A stretch of DNA of 21,134 nt, taken from Lachnospiraceae bacterium UBA3774. Lineage in GTDB: Bacteria > Bacillota > Clostridia > Lachnospirales > Lachnospiraceae. The stretch covers positions 1 through 21,134 of the forward strand of contig DFFO01000060.1 in the NCBI GenBank assembly GCA_002369255.1. The letters are read 5' to 3'. A model generated the notes under the pieces. The model ran no database searches. It was not told the origin of the DNA and was given only the letters and a program-made list of their open reading frames with translations. Made by a program: the position numbers and the translations under genes. Positions 6,628-14,731 of this stretch are shown here, in pieces; within the stretch, counting starts at the first letter, position 1; every line of letters begins with the position of its first letter.

Positions 6628-7746
6628 TTATCTTTTCAGAAAATCGGGGATATTGATGGTTCTTTCAGCCGACGCTGTGCCCTGAGCGGGAGCAGCCGCC
6701 GGAGCGGGAGCAGCCGTCTGCACGGGAGTCGTCTGGGCAAAGAGCGGTCTGTTAAGTCCTCCGAGAACCGAAGGCTTTGCGGCCTCTTTTTCGGAAGGAT
6801 CCTCAAGTCCGGTCGCGATAACGGTAATGGTAGCTTCATCCTGAACCGTCTCGTCAAATCTCGCGCCGAAGATAATATTTGCGGATTCTCCCGCGAGCTC
6901 CTGAACCTTGGTCGCGGCGTCGTTTGCCTCGGTGAGGCTGATATCACCGGAGATATTGATGATAACGTGCGTAGCGCCGACAATGGTGGTTTCAAGAAGA
7001 GGGCTGGATACGGCCATATTGACAGCTTCGATTGCCTTGTCGTCGCCATGCGCTGTACCGATACCGATATGAGCGATACCCTTGTCGGTCATAACGGTCT
7101 GAACGTCTGCAAAATCGAGGTTGATAAGCGCAGGGAGGTTGATCAGATCAGTAATACCCTGAACTGACTGCTGAAGGACCTCGTCCGCTTTTTTGAGAGC
7201 CTCGGGCATCGTGGTTCTGCGGTCAACTATCTCAAGAAGCTTGTCATTGGGAATGACTATAAGAGTATCTACGTTTGCGCGAAGCTGTTCGATACCTTCA
7301 ATGGCATTTTTCATACGGACTTTCGCTTCGAAACGGAAAGGCTTTGTTACTACGCCTACCGTAAGGATACCCATATTCTTTGCAAGACCGGCGATGATAG
7401 GCGCCGCGCCGGTTCCGGTACCGCCGCCCATTCCGCAGGTGACAAATACCATATCCGCGCCTTTAAGGGCGTTTGTGATATCCTCTTCGCTTTCCTCGGC
7501 GGCTTTTGCGCCAACCTCAGGCTGTGCGCCCGCGCCAAGTCCTTTTGTGAGCTTTTCGCCTATCTGGATCGTAGTCGGAGCTTTGCACATCTGAAGAGCC
7601 TGGCGGTCGGTATTGATGCCGATGAATTCCACTCCTTCGATCCCGCTGTCAACCATGCGGTTTACTGCATTATTGCCTGCGCCGCCGACACCCACAACAA
7701 GTATCTTTGCAGCGCTTTCAGTCTTGTCAAGTTTGATCTCTAACAA
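6628..7746 (-). CDS. ftsZ: Cell division protein FtsZ
   Basis: Tubulin-like GTPase that assembles the Z ring at midcell and recruits the division machinery. 372 residues, normal length. Visible motifs: the nucleotide loop GGAGNNAVNRM near the N-terminus, the tubulin signature GGGTGTGAAP (about residues 107-116), the T7 synergy loop NLDFADVQ (about 210), a variable Ala/Pro-rich linker after about residue 318, and the C-terminal peptide INIPDFLKR that binds partners. The start is TTG, fixed by AGGAGG 8 nt upstream. The gene has its own promoter and a strong terminator, so it can be expressed separately from ftsQ upstream. Leucine codons are nearly all CTT or CTC. Confidence 0.98.
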   Translation of the reverse strand: MLEIKLDKTESAAKILVVGVGGAGNNAVNRMVDSGIEGVEFIGINTDRQALQMCKAPTTIQIGEKLTKGLGAGAQPEVGAKAAEESEEDITNALKGADMVFVTCGMGGGTGTGAAPIIAGLAKNMGILTVGVVTKPFRFEAKVRMKNAIEGIEQLRANVDTLIVIPNDKLLEIVDRRTTMPEALKKADEVLQQSVQGITDLINLPALINLDFADVQTVMTDKGIAHIGIGTAHGDDKAIEAVNMAVSSPLLETTIVGATHVIINISGDISLTEANDAATKVQELAGESANIIFGARFDETVQDEATITVIATGLEDPSEKEAAKPSVLGGLNRPLFAQTTPVQTAAPAPAAAPAQGTASAERTINIPDFLKR

Positions 7747-7754
7747 TTTATATT

Positions 7755-7760
7755 CCTCCT
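7755..7760 (-). promoter_or_regulatory. Ribosome binding site that selects the TTG start of ftsZ
   Basis: Perfect AGGAGG, 8 nt before TTG at 7746-7744. No ATG is in frame at this place, so the TTG start is well supported. Confidence 0.85.
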
Positions 7761-7789
7761 AACTAAAAATCTCATAAACAATCTTTTAA

Positions 7790-7818
7790 AATATATTCCA
7801 TTTTAATAAATTATGCAA
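7790..7818 (-). promoter_or_regulatory. Sigma-70-type promoter for ftsZ
   Basis: TTGCAT (-35), 17-nt spacer, TATATT (-10), in the 110-bp AT-rich gap between ftsQ and ftsZ, about 43 nt before the ftsZ start. I see no clear terminator after ftsQ, so read-through from the division cluster is also possible. Confidence 0.7.
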
Positions 7819-7856
7819 GAGCGATTAAACCATTTCTTTCAGAATTTATATTTTTT

Positions 7857-8675
7857 TTAATAATTTAAATCTTCTTTTTCTTCAAAGCGGTAAATGCGGT
7901 TTCCGTCGGAAACGTCAAAGCCTTCAAGATGCAGCACGCCTTTTTTTTCGGAAAGCGACGGCAAAATATCAGCCATTTCGCGCAGTTTTGACTCGAGGTT
8001 GTATCCGGTTCCGAGAACTACGCTGATGTCTCCCACATAACAGTTTACGTTTTCGTTTGAATCAAAATGAATCCTGTCTACTATGTTGATCAGGGTCTTG
8101 TCCTCGCCCTGCCACTCGACTGCGGTCGAGCTTAAGAATTGCGAGACCAGAAGCAGGGAGCTGAGAGTCGATTTGCTCTCCACCGGAAGCGTCTGTCCGA
8201 GAACGACGCTGTTTATTTTCAGGCCCGTGACCCGCGGTATGTCGGGATATACGTCCTTGCTGCTTTCCACCACCATGCCGTCCCTGTCAAAGTTCAGATT
8301 GCTTCCCATGAATTCGACATAGCCGACCATGCTTTTGACTACCAGCGACACTTTTATGCCGTCGAGCCCGTCAGGTCTGATCTTGTACGATTCCACAAAA
8401 GGGATCTCATCGTGCGGCAGCAGCAATTCTTTCAGAAAAACCACGAGCACCGAGCGTGACTGTCCGTCACCAAACAGTATCTTATCCATCTGCTCATCGG
8501 TATAGTACGCGTTCCCGGTAACGCTTACCTTTCTGACCTGCAGGAAAAGTCCGGTCACTATAATGATCAAAAAAGCCGCAAGAACAAATGCGGCGATATA
8601 AAGCCCTTTACGGCTTTTTTTTCTTTTTTGTTTTCTGTATTTATCTATTCTTAACGTTTTAAGGTCTTTTGCCAT
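7857..8675 (-). CDS. ftsQ: Cell division protein FtsQ/DivIB
   Basis: Single-pass membrane protein that scaffolds FtsL and FtsB-type partners in the divisome. 272 residues. A very basic cytoplasmic tail (RKQKRKKSRKG) precedes one hydrophobic segment at about 25-46, then the POTRA domain begins (LQVRKVSVTGNAYYTDEQM, about 46-64), as in the family. The rest is extracytoplasmic. The ATG shares its A with the TGA stop of ftsW (TGATG), so translation is coupled. Position after ftsW and before ftsZ supports the call. No ftsA gene lies between it and ftsZ. Confidence 0.9.
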   Translation of the reverse strand: MAKDLKTLRIDKYRKQKRKKSRKGLYIAAFVLAAFLIIIVTGLFLQVRKVSVTGNAYYTDEQMDKILFGDGQSRSVLVVFLKELLLPHDEIPFVESYKIRPDGLDGIKVSLVVKSMVGYVEFMGSNLNFDRDGMVVESSKDVYPDIPRVTGLKINSVVLGQTLPVESKSTLSSLLLVSQFLSSTAVEWQGEDKTLINIVDRIHFDSNENVNCYVGDISVVLGTGYNLESKLREMADILPSLSEKKGVLHLEGFDVSDGNRIYRFEEKEDLNY

Positions 8676-9964
8676 CAGTTTATCCTGATCCGAGAAGTTT
8701 TGGCCACGTTGAGCACGATACCTATCTCAAGGAGATTTATCCAAAGCGCTGTTCCGCCGTTGCTGATAAAGGGAAGCACCGCTCCGGTATTTGGAAACAG
8801 CGTGCAGACAACACCGATATTGACAATTACCTGCAGCGCAAAATGCATCATAATCCCGGAGACAAGGAGCGTTCCGAGGCTGTCTTTGGCATATTTTGCG
8901 ATAACGTACATCCTGTATATAAGATATGCATACAGTATTATTACAAAAAGCGCTCCGACGATCCCGAGCTCCTCGCATATTATCGAAAAGATCATATCAT
9001 TGTCGGCCTGCGAAATACTCCGTTTTATGACGCTTTTGCCAAGACCCTTGCCAAACAGCCCTCCGGAGCCCAGCGCATAAAGCGCGCGCAGAACCTGCCA
9101 GCCGCCGTCCGACGGATAAGCCTCGGGATTTAGCCAAACCACAAGCCTCTTTGCCTGATAATCCTTTAAAATGATTTTCTGAAGAATGGGTATCAGCGTA
9201 TTACCAAAGAAAAACAGGGCAAAATAAGCGATCGGGATGAGCGCAAATACCGCATACATTCCGAACTTTGCTCTCCTTGTCTGAAGTTTGCTTCCCAGAT
9301 ATATCATCACAAGGTAGATCAAAAACAAGATGACGCCGGAGCTTAAATTGTTTTTAAAAACCATTATCTCCGGAACCAGGAAAAGAATCAAAAGGATCAT
9401 AAAGTTTTTGTGGAAAGGAAGACCGTTTGGAAAATGTCTTTTAACAAAAAGTCTGAATCCTCCGTGACGGCTCTTCGTAGGAAGAAAAGCCGCGTATCTT
9501 TTTCCGAAATCACGTTTGTGTTTGTACAAAAAACCCGCGATAAAGATGACCATGGCAAGCTTGACCGTCTCCGACGGCTGAAATCTGATCGGGCCGATCT
9601 GGAGCCATCTGGTGCTGGAGTTAAGGCTTTTTCCAAGACTTGTAAACTCGGTAAGGAACATAAAGCCAAAAGCGACCAAATACGCCGGAATGCGCAGATA
9701 CCCCACCACTTTTTTGTAACTGAAGAAGGAAAAAGCGATCATTATCGCAAAGCCGATCAGGGCGTATAACAGTTCCTTGACAAATACCGAATACATCACG
9801 GTATCAGTCCTTGACAGGCTGTAATACGTCGTGCTGTAGATCATTATCAGTCCGAAGGCAACAAGAGTAATAACGGCAAAAACCATGCCGCGGCTGCTGA
9901 CTTTTTTGTATTTCGGTTTTTCTTCCGGAAGTCTGTCAACCGGTATATCGGTAACTTCAGCCAT
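8675..9964 (-). CDS. ftsW: SEDS-family peptidoglycan polymerase FtsW
   Basis: Lipid II polymerase (glycosyltransferase) of the divisome, in the membrane, acting with FtsI. 429 residues with about ten hydrophobic segments. SEDS motifs are present: STRWLQIGPIRFQPSE (about 117-132), an AYPSDGGWQ stretch, GSGGLFGKGLGKS, ADNDMIFSIICEELG and LPFISNGGTALW near the end. A basic cytoplasmic loop of about 45 residues (about 141-185, rich in K, R and H) separates two membrane segments. RodA is the main alternative, but its position between murD and ftsQ points to FtsW. It starts 8 nt inside the end of murD. Confidence 0.92.
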   Translation of the reverse strand: MAEVTDIPVDRLPEEKPKYKKVSSRGMVFAVITLVAFGLIMIYSTTYYSLSRTDTVMYSVFVKELLYALIGFAIMIAFSFFSYKKVVGYLRIPAYLVAFGFMFLTEFTSLGKSLNSSTRWLQIGPIRFQPSETVKLAMVIFIAGFLYKHKRDFGKRYAAFLPTKSRHGGFRLFVKRHFPNGLPFHKNFMILLILFLVPEIMVFKNNLSSGVILFLIYLVMIYLGSKLQTRRAKFGMYAVFALIPIAYFALFFFGNTLIPILQKIILKDYQAKRLVVWLNPEAYPSDGGWQVLRALYALGSGGLFGKGLGKSVIKRSISQADNDMIFSIICEELGIVGALFVIILYAYLIYRMYVIAKYAKDSLGTLLVSGIMMHFALQVIVNIGVVCTLFPNTGAVLPFISNGGTALWINLLEIGIVLNVAKTSRIRIN

Positions 9965-11303
9965 TATCTCTCACAAGCTTTTTGAAAAGCTCTCCTCTTT
10001 CTTCGTAATTCCTGAACATATCCCAGCTCGCGCAGGCAGGGGACAGCAAAACGGCGTCGCCCGGTTTCGCAAAACGCCGGGCCTTTGATACGGCTTCCCC
10101 GAGCGAAGATACTGTCACAATATCTTTAATGCCCGCCGAAAGCGCAGCCTCTTTTATCTGCCCGGCGCATTCTCCGAGCAGGATCATTTTTTTGACTTTA
10201 TCCTTGCACGCACAGGCAAAATCATAAAAATCAACGTGTTTGTCATATCCTCCCGCTATAAGGACGGTCGGACGTATCATCGCATTGACCGCGCGAATCG
10301 ACGCGTCGGGGTTTGTCCCTTTGGAATCATTATAATATACAACTCCGTCTTTTTCCTCAACAAATTCTATTCTGTGAGGAACGGCTCTGAAAACTGATAC
10401 AGCCTTTCTTATAGTTTCCATATCAATTCCGAGACTCAGCGCCATAAGCGAGGCCGCCATGACGTTTTCATAATTGTGCACGCCCAGAAGCCGCATATCA
10501 TGGATATTCAGTAAGGTTTTTTCCTCCCCGTTCAGCTTTATCACGATATCTTCGCCGCGCAAAAACGCGCCTTCTTCAAGTTCTCTCTTGCTGCTGAAAA
10601 ACAAGACTTTCGGCGATATTGTTTTTGAAAGCCCGCGCAGTCTGTCATCTTCGTAATTGAGCACGCAAGTATCATTTTCGGTCTGATTTTCGGTGATCCG
10701 GCATTTTGCGGCGGCATAGGCCTCCATAGTACCGAATCTGTCAAGATGATCGGGCGTGATGTTTAAAATAGCTGAAACTGACGGTCTGAAGGCATCTATG
10801 GTCTCCAGATGAAAGCCCGCCACTTCAAGCACGGAAATGCTGTCATGTTCGCTTTTTTCGACTTCCGACGTATATGCAAGACCGATATTTCCGGCGACAA
10901 TGGTCTTTTTGCCGGAGGCTTTGCATATTTCGCCGAGCAATGCCGTGGTCGTGGTTTTTCCGTTTGTTCCGGTCACGGCAGCCACTTTTCCTTTTTCATA
11001 CCGGTAGGCGAGTTCTATCTCGCTGATGCATTTTACCCCTTTGCTCTGAAGCATAACGGCAAAACCGGTTTTCGGGCTGATACCGGGGCTCATCACGCAG
11101 TACCTTACACCGTCGATATCTTCACCTTTAAGGACCCCGAGCCTGACGGTCAGATTTTTGTCGCCGCAAAGAGCCTGCCTTATCCTCTCCTCTCCGGCAT
11201 TTGTGTTTTCATCAAACACGGTAACAAGGCAGCCTTTTTTCAAAAGCAGCCCCGCAGAACCTATACCACTTATTCCCGATCCGGCAACAATATATTTTTC
11301 CAT
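9957..11303 (-). CDS. murD: UDP-N-acetylmuramoylalanine--D-glutamate ligase MurD
   Basis: Cytosolic Mur ligase that adds D-glutamate to UDP-MurNAc-L-alanine with ATP. 448 residues, normal length. An N-terminal Rossmann-like domain begins at VAGSGISGIGSAGLL. The central ATPase has the P-loop GTNGKTTTTALLGEI (about 113-127) and NITPDHLDRFGTM. The C-terminal part has YYNDSKGTNPDAS (about 325), typical of MurD. The start is 10 nt after mraY with a weak AAAGA site, suggesting coupling, and its end overlaps ftsW by 8 nt. Confidence 0.96.
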   Translation of the reverse strand: MEKYIVAGSGISGIGSAGLLLKKGCLVTVFDENTNAGEERIRQALCGDKNLTVRLGVLKGEDIDGVRYCVMSPGISPKTGFAVMLQSKGVKCISEIELAYRYEKGKVAAVTGTNGKTTTTALLGEICKASGKKTIVAGNIGLAYTSEVEKSEHDSISVLEVAGFHLETIDAFRPSVSAILNITPDHLDRFGTMEAYAAAKCRITENQTENDTCVLNYEDDRLRGLSKTISPKVLFFSSKRELEEGAFLRGEDIVIKLNGEEKTLLNIHDMRLLGVHNYENVMAASLMALSLGIDMETIRKAVSVFRAVPHRIEFVEEKDGVVYYNDSKGTNPDASIRAVNAMIRPTVLIAGGYDKHVDFYDFACACKDKVKKMILLGECAGQIKEAALSAGIKDIVTVSSLGEAVSKARRFAKPGDAVLLSPACASWDMFRNYEERGELFKKLVRDNG

Positions 11304-11313
11304 AAATCTTTAA

Positions 11314-12264
11314 TCAGAGCGCGACGAAACCGATGAGCGCAAGCAGGATCGAAACGGACGTAAAAACAGTCACTATCCTTGTTTCTGACCAGCCGCACAG
11401 TTCAAAATGATGATGGATCGGCGCCATTTTGAATATTCTTTTTCCGTGAGTCGCTTTGAAATACGAAACCTGGATGATCGAAGAAAGGATTTCCGCAAGA
11501 TAGACAAAGCCTACTATCAGAAGAAGGAACGGCTCTCCGAGCATCAAAAATGACGCGGACACAAAGCCTCCGAGCGCAAGCGCGCCTGTATCTCCCATAA
11601 ATATTTTTGCTGGATAAGAATTGAAGGCGAGAAATCCGAGAAGACTTCCGAACACTATCATTGCATATATGCTTATATCCGCGCTTTTGATAAATGAAGC
11701 CGCGGCAATAAATACTGCTACAACAGCCGTGACCGACGAACACAGGCCGTCAAGTCCGTCCGTGAAGTTTACACCGTTATCCGTTCCGAGGATTACAAAG
11801 AAAGCAAGTACCGGATAAAACCAGCCAAGCTCTATGCTTGTTTCCGTAAAAGGAATATGCACAAAGGTTTTGTTGATGTCAAAGACCATCATATATACGC
11901 AAAAGGCCGCCATAAAAACAAACTGTAAAATGAGTTTCTTTTTTGCGCTGAGGCCGTCGGTATTTTTTTTGACGATCTTCAGATAGTCGTCAAGAAAACC
12001 GATCGCTCCGAAACCGACTGTCATAAAGAGCACGGGAAGTATCCTCGGCTTAAAGAAAGCTGCGATCGCTGCCGCTATGATTATGACCGCGAGGAAAGCT
12101 ATGCCGCCCATCGTAGGCGTGCCTTGTTTTTTCAGATGAGTCTGAGGACCGTCATCCCTTACCTGCTGCCCGAATTTGATTCTGTGCAGCGTAGGTATCA
12201 GAAGCTTTGTAAATAATGCGCTAAGTATAAAGCATGCTATTGTCACGATTACCGCAATTGCCAT
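11314..12264 (-). CDS. mraY: Phospho-N-acetylmuramoyl-pentapeptide transferase MraY
   Basis: Membrane enzyme that moves phospho-MurNAc-pentapeptide from UDP to undecaprenyl phosphate, forming lipid I. 316 residues, about ten hydrophobic segments. Family motifs: GTPTMGG near residue 50, the DDYLK aspartates (about 91), NFTDGLDGL (about 166) and FMGDTGALALGG (about 218), plus the HHHFELCGWSE loop near the C-terminus. The ATG has a GAGGAC site 5 nt upstream and lies 15 nt after the ftsI stop. Confidence 0.97.
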   Translation of the reverse strand: MAIAVIVTIACFILSALFTKLLIPTLHRIKFGQQVRDDGPQTHLKKQGTPTMGGIAFLAVIIIAAAIAAFFKPRILPVLFMTVGFGAIGFLDDYLKIVKKNTDGLSAKKKLILQFVFMAAFCVYMMVFDINKTFVHIPFTETSIELGWFYPVLAFFVILGTDNGVNFTDGLDGLCSSVTAVVAVFIAAASFIKSADISIYAMIVFGSLLGFLAFNSYPAKIFMGDTGALALGGFVSASFLMLGEPFLLLIVGFVYLAEILSSIIQVSYFKATHGKRIFKMAPIHHHFELCGWSETRIVTVFTSVSILLALIGFVAL

Positions 12265-12279
12265 TTTTTGTCCTCTTTT

Positions 12280-14304
12280 TTAGTTGTTTTCTTCATCTTC
12301 TTCGCCGGCCTGCAGGGTTTCGCCTTCGATATTGCTCAAGGCCACTTCGTCAGTATATTCCGGTCCGCCGCCGAAGATGTTTCCAAGCGCCTCGGCGTTT
12401 ACTGCGCTATAATCCGAAGCCTTGATATTTGTATAAGGAATAATTGCTTCCATTATATTCTTTTCTATCGCTATGGCAAGCCTTGCACTTACCTCTTCCT
12501 CCGCGCCCACGGTAGGATTATCTACGATAACGTAGATCAGGATCTCCGGATCCTCTATCGGAGCGGCAGCTATAAACGAAACAAGGTATTTTTTGTCCGA
12601 ACGCGGCTGTTTTTCGGCTGTTCCGGTTTTTCCTCCGATACTGTAGCCCTCTATTATCGCCGTCTTTGCAGTACCTGCCGAAACGGTTTCAAACAATGCG
12701 TTTTTAATAAATTCCGACGTGTCTTTGCTTACTGTTCTGCGCACAAGCACGGGCTCTACGTTCTTTTTTACCTGTCCGTCGCTGTTTAAGATCTGTCTGA
12801 CTATATGCGGCTGATAATAGTTGCCGCCGTTTACCAGCGAACAGAAAGCCGACGCGAGCTGAACCATATTTACGTTGAAGTTCTGCCCGAATGAATTTGT
12901 GGCAAGATCTACCGTTCCCATTTTGTCGGCCTGATATACAAGACCGGCCGTTTCTCCCGGAAGATCGATACCGCATTGACGTCCGAAACCGAATATCAGC
13001 TGATATTTTGTGAAAATATCCTTCCCGATAAGCTCCGCGATGTCCATCATCGCTACGTTACAGGAGTACATCAGCCCCTGGGCAAGATTAATATTTCCGT
13101 GACCCTCTCTGGAATTGCAGTGGATCGTCACTTCTCCCGAGCCGTACGTCTTTGCTCCTGTACAATTAAAGTGCGACTCTTCATTTACAAGATCGCTTTC
13201 AAGGGCGGCGGCTACAGTAAAAGGCTTCGCCGTGGAGCCCGGTTCATAAGCGTCAGCGACCGCAAAATTTTTCCACATCATGGAGCGGGCCGTTTCTTTT
13301 TCCTCGTCGGTCATAGCGGCTATTTCTTCAGCCGTATAACAATATGTAAGATCGGAAGGATTGTTCAGATCGAATTTTTTGTCAGTAGCAAGCGCCAATA
13401 TCTCCGCGTTTTTCGGATTCATTACTATCGCGGCAACATTGTCCGCGTCATGATCCGAAAGAAAGCTGTCTATCGCATTTTGAGCCGCAAGCTGGATCGA
13501 ATAATCGATAGTGCTGACGATAGTATTTCCGTCCTCCGGATCTACTACCGTGGACTCGGAAATGCCTTCCGCATTGACGGATCTGTACGTCTTTCCGTTT
13601 ATGCCGACGAGAAGGTCATTGTAAAATTCTTCTATTCCCCAGTTTCCTCTGCCCGCATCCTTGCCGGAAAAGCCGAGAACCGAGCAGGCAAATTCGTTGA
13701 AAGGATAAACTCTCTTATATTCCGTTTCAAAAACGACTCCGTTTATGGAAAAAGTCTTTTTGTCTTTTTTTAACTCTTCGTTTCTTTTTTCAACGTAGGC
13801 TTCAAATTCTTCTTTTTTGTCTTCGTCGATGTCGGAGCTGTATGGAATATAATAGCTGTTTTCTTTTTCAAGAAGGACGTTTCTGACGTCCTGCGCGTCA
13901 AAGCCGAAGACCGTGGTAAGGCCGTTTAAGGTTTCCGTGATCTTTTCTTCGTTATATGTCTTTACGCCGTCTTTTTCCTTGACGTCAAGAATATTTTTTG
14001 CTTCGAGTATGATCTTGTATTTTCTCTCGCTTGTAGCAAGGACGGTGCTGTTTCTGTCCGTAATGGTTCCGCGGCGAAACGGCATAGTCGATGATTTTGT
14101 GCTTTGAAGATCAAGTATCTTTGTTTCGTAGTCCGAAGATGATGTGGCTACAATATAAAAAATCCGGCCTACGAGCGCACATAACAGAACTGCCAGCATA
14201 ACAAATACCGGCAGTAGTCTTTTTTTAACCCGTCCGCGGAAAATTCTTTCTGCTTTGGTTTCAGTATTCTTTTTTTCACCGTCAGCCTTCGGGTATGTCT
14301 TCAT
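12280..14304 (-). CDS. ftsI: Class B penicillin-binding protein FtsI (PBP2B/SpoVD group), without PASTA domains
   Basis: Septal D,D-transpeptidase that crosslinks peptidoglycan made by FtsW. 674 residues. A short basic tail and one membrane segment (about 29-52) are followed by the pedestal dimerisation domain and the penicillin-binding domain: SxxK in EPGSTAKPF (Ser near 355), SxN in YSCN (about 414) and KTGTA (about 559). The C-terminus has no PASTA repeats; it ends in a Gly-Gly-Gly stretch and an acidic tail rich in Glu and Asp. The ATG overlaps the end of the ftsL-like gene by 23 nt; a GGAGG lies 14 nt upstream, a long spacing. A sporulation SpoVD role cannot be excluded, but there is no second copy here. 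Confidence 0.93.
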   Translation of the reverse strand: MKTYPKADGEKKNTETKAERIFRGRVKKRLLPVFVMLAVLLCALVGRIFYIVATSSSDYETKILDLQSTKSSTMPFRRGTITDRNSTVLATSERKYKIILEAKNILDVKEKDGVKTYNEEKITETLNGLTTVFGFDAQDVRNVLLEKENSYYIPYSSDIDEDKKEEFEAYVEKRNEELKKDKKTFSINGVVFETEYKRVYPFNEFACSVLGFSGKDAGRGNWGIEEFYNDLLVGINGKTYRSVNAEGISESTVVDPEDGNTIVSTIDYSIQLAAQNAIDSFLSDHDADNVAAIVMNPKNAEILALATDKKFDLNNPSDLTYCYTAEEIAAMTDEEKETARSMMWKNFAVADAYEPGSTAKPFTVAAALESDLVNEESHFNCTGAKTYGSGEVTIHCNSREGHGNINLAQGLMYSCNVAMMDIAELIGKDIFTKYQLIFGFGRQCGIDLPGETAGLVYQADKMGTVDLATNSFGQNFNVNMVQLASAFCSLVNGGNYYQPHIVRQILNSDGQVKKNVEPVLVRRTVSKDTSEFIKNALFETVSAGTAKTAIIEGYSIGGKTGTAEKQPRSDKKYLVSFIAAAPIEDPEILIYVIVDNPTVGAEEEVSARLAIAIEKNIMEAIIPYTNIKASDYSAVNAEALGNIFGGGPEYTDEVALSNIEGETLQAGEEDEENN

Positions 14305-14731
14305 ATTGTCTTACATAGCCTCCATCGGACCTGTTGTAATAGATGACCTGGTCGTCGGAAGGATAAACCATTCCAAGCTCCGTGGTAGCCACCTTGTATA
14401 TCTCGTCAAGATCTATGGACTTGTTGAGACGGATCTCGGCAGCTTCGTTTTTTGCTTTAAGCTCGCTGAGCTCAAGCTCCTTTGTTTCAATGGTCTTTTG
14501 CAGCTTTGTCATTTCAGAACTCGCACCGAGAAACAGCGCTACCATGGAAAAAACGGCAACAAAAAGAAGCATCGCGGCAATAGCCGTTCCAATACCGGTT
14601 CTCGGCTCCGCCTTGCTTCTTGTGCGTTTTTTTACGCGTCTTTCCGGAGCACGCTCAGGAACCGCGCTTCCTCCTACATAAGGCGCGTAATATCTGTTAT
14701 TATATCTGTTTTCCGTTTCCTGCCTGGCCAT
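14282..14731 (-). CDS. ftsL: FtsL-like septum formation protein
   Basis: 149 residues, with the topology of FtsL/DivIC: an unusually long basic, low-complexity cytoplasmic N-terminus (about 1-45), one membrane segment (about 48-68), then a predicted coiled coil (about 72-100, TKLQKTIETKELELSELKAK) and a short C-terminal region with IDLDEIYKVATTELGM, typical of the group. Such proteins hold the divisome together with FtsQ. Sequence identity in this family is low, so position between rsmH and ftsI carries much of the call. The start overlaps the rsmH stop (TAATG). Confidence 0.85.
   Translation of the reverse strand: MARQETENRYNNRYYAPYVGGSAVPERAPERRVKKRTRSKAEPRTGIGTAIAAMLLFVAVFSMVALFLGASSEMTKLQKTIETKELELSELKAKNEAAEIRLNKSIDLDEIYKVATTELGMVYPSDDQVIYYNRSDGGYVRQYEDIPEG

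Noticed and set aside
6613..7167. Long plus-strand frames opposite ftsZ and other genes
   Set aside because: They lie antisense to clearly real genes and show no family resemblance or ribosome site; they are shadows of biased third-codon bases.
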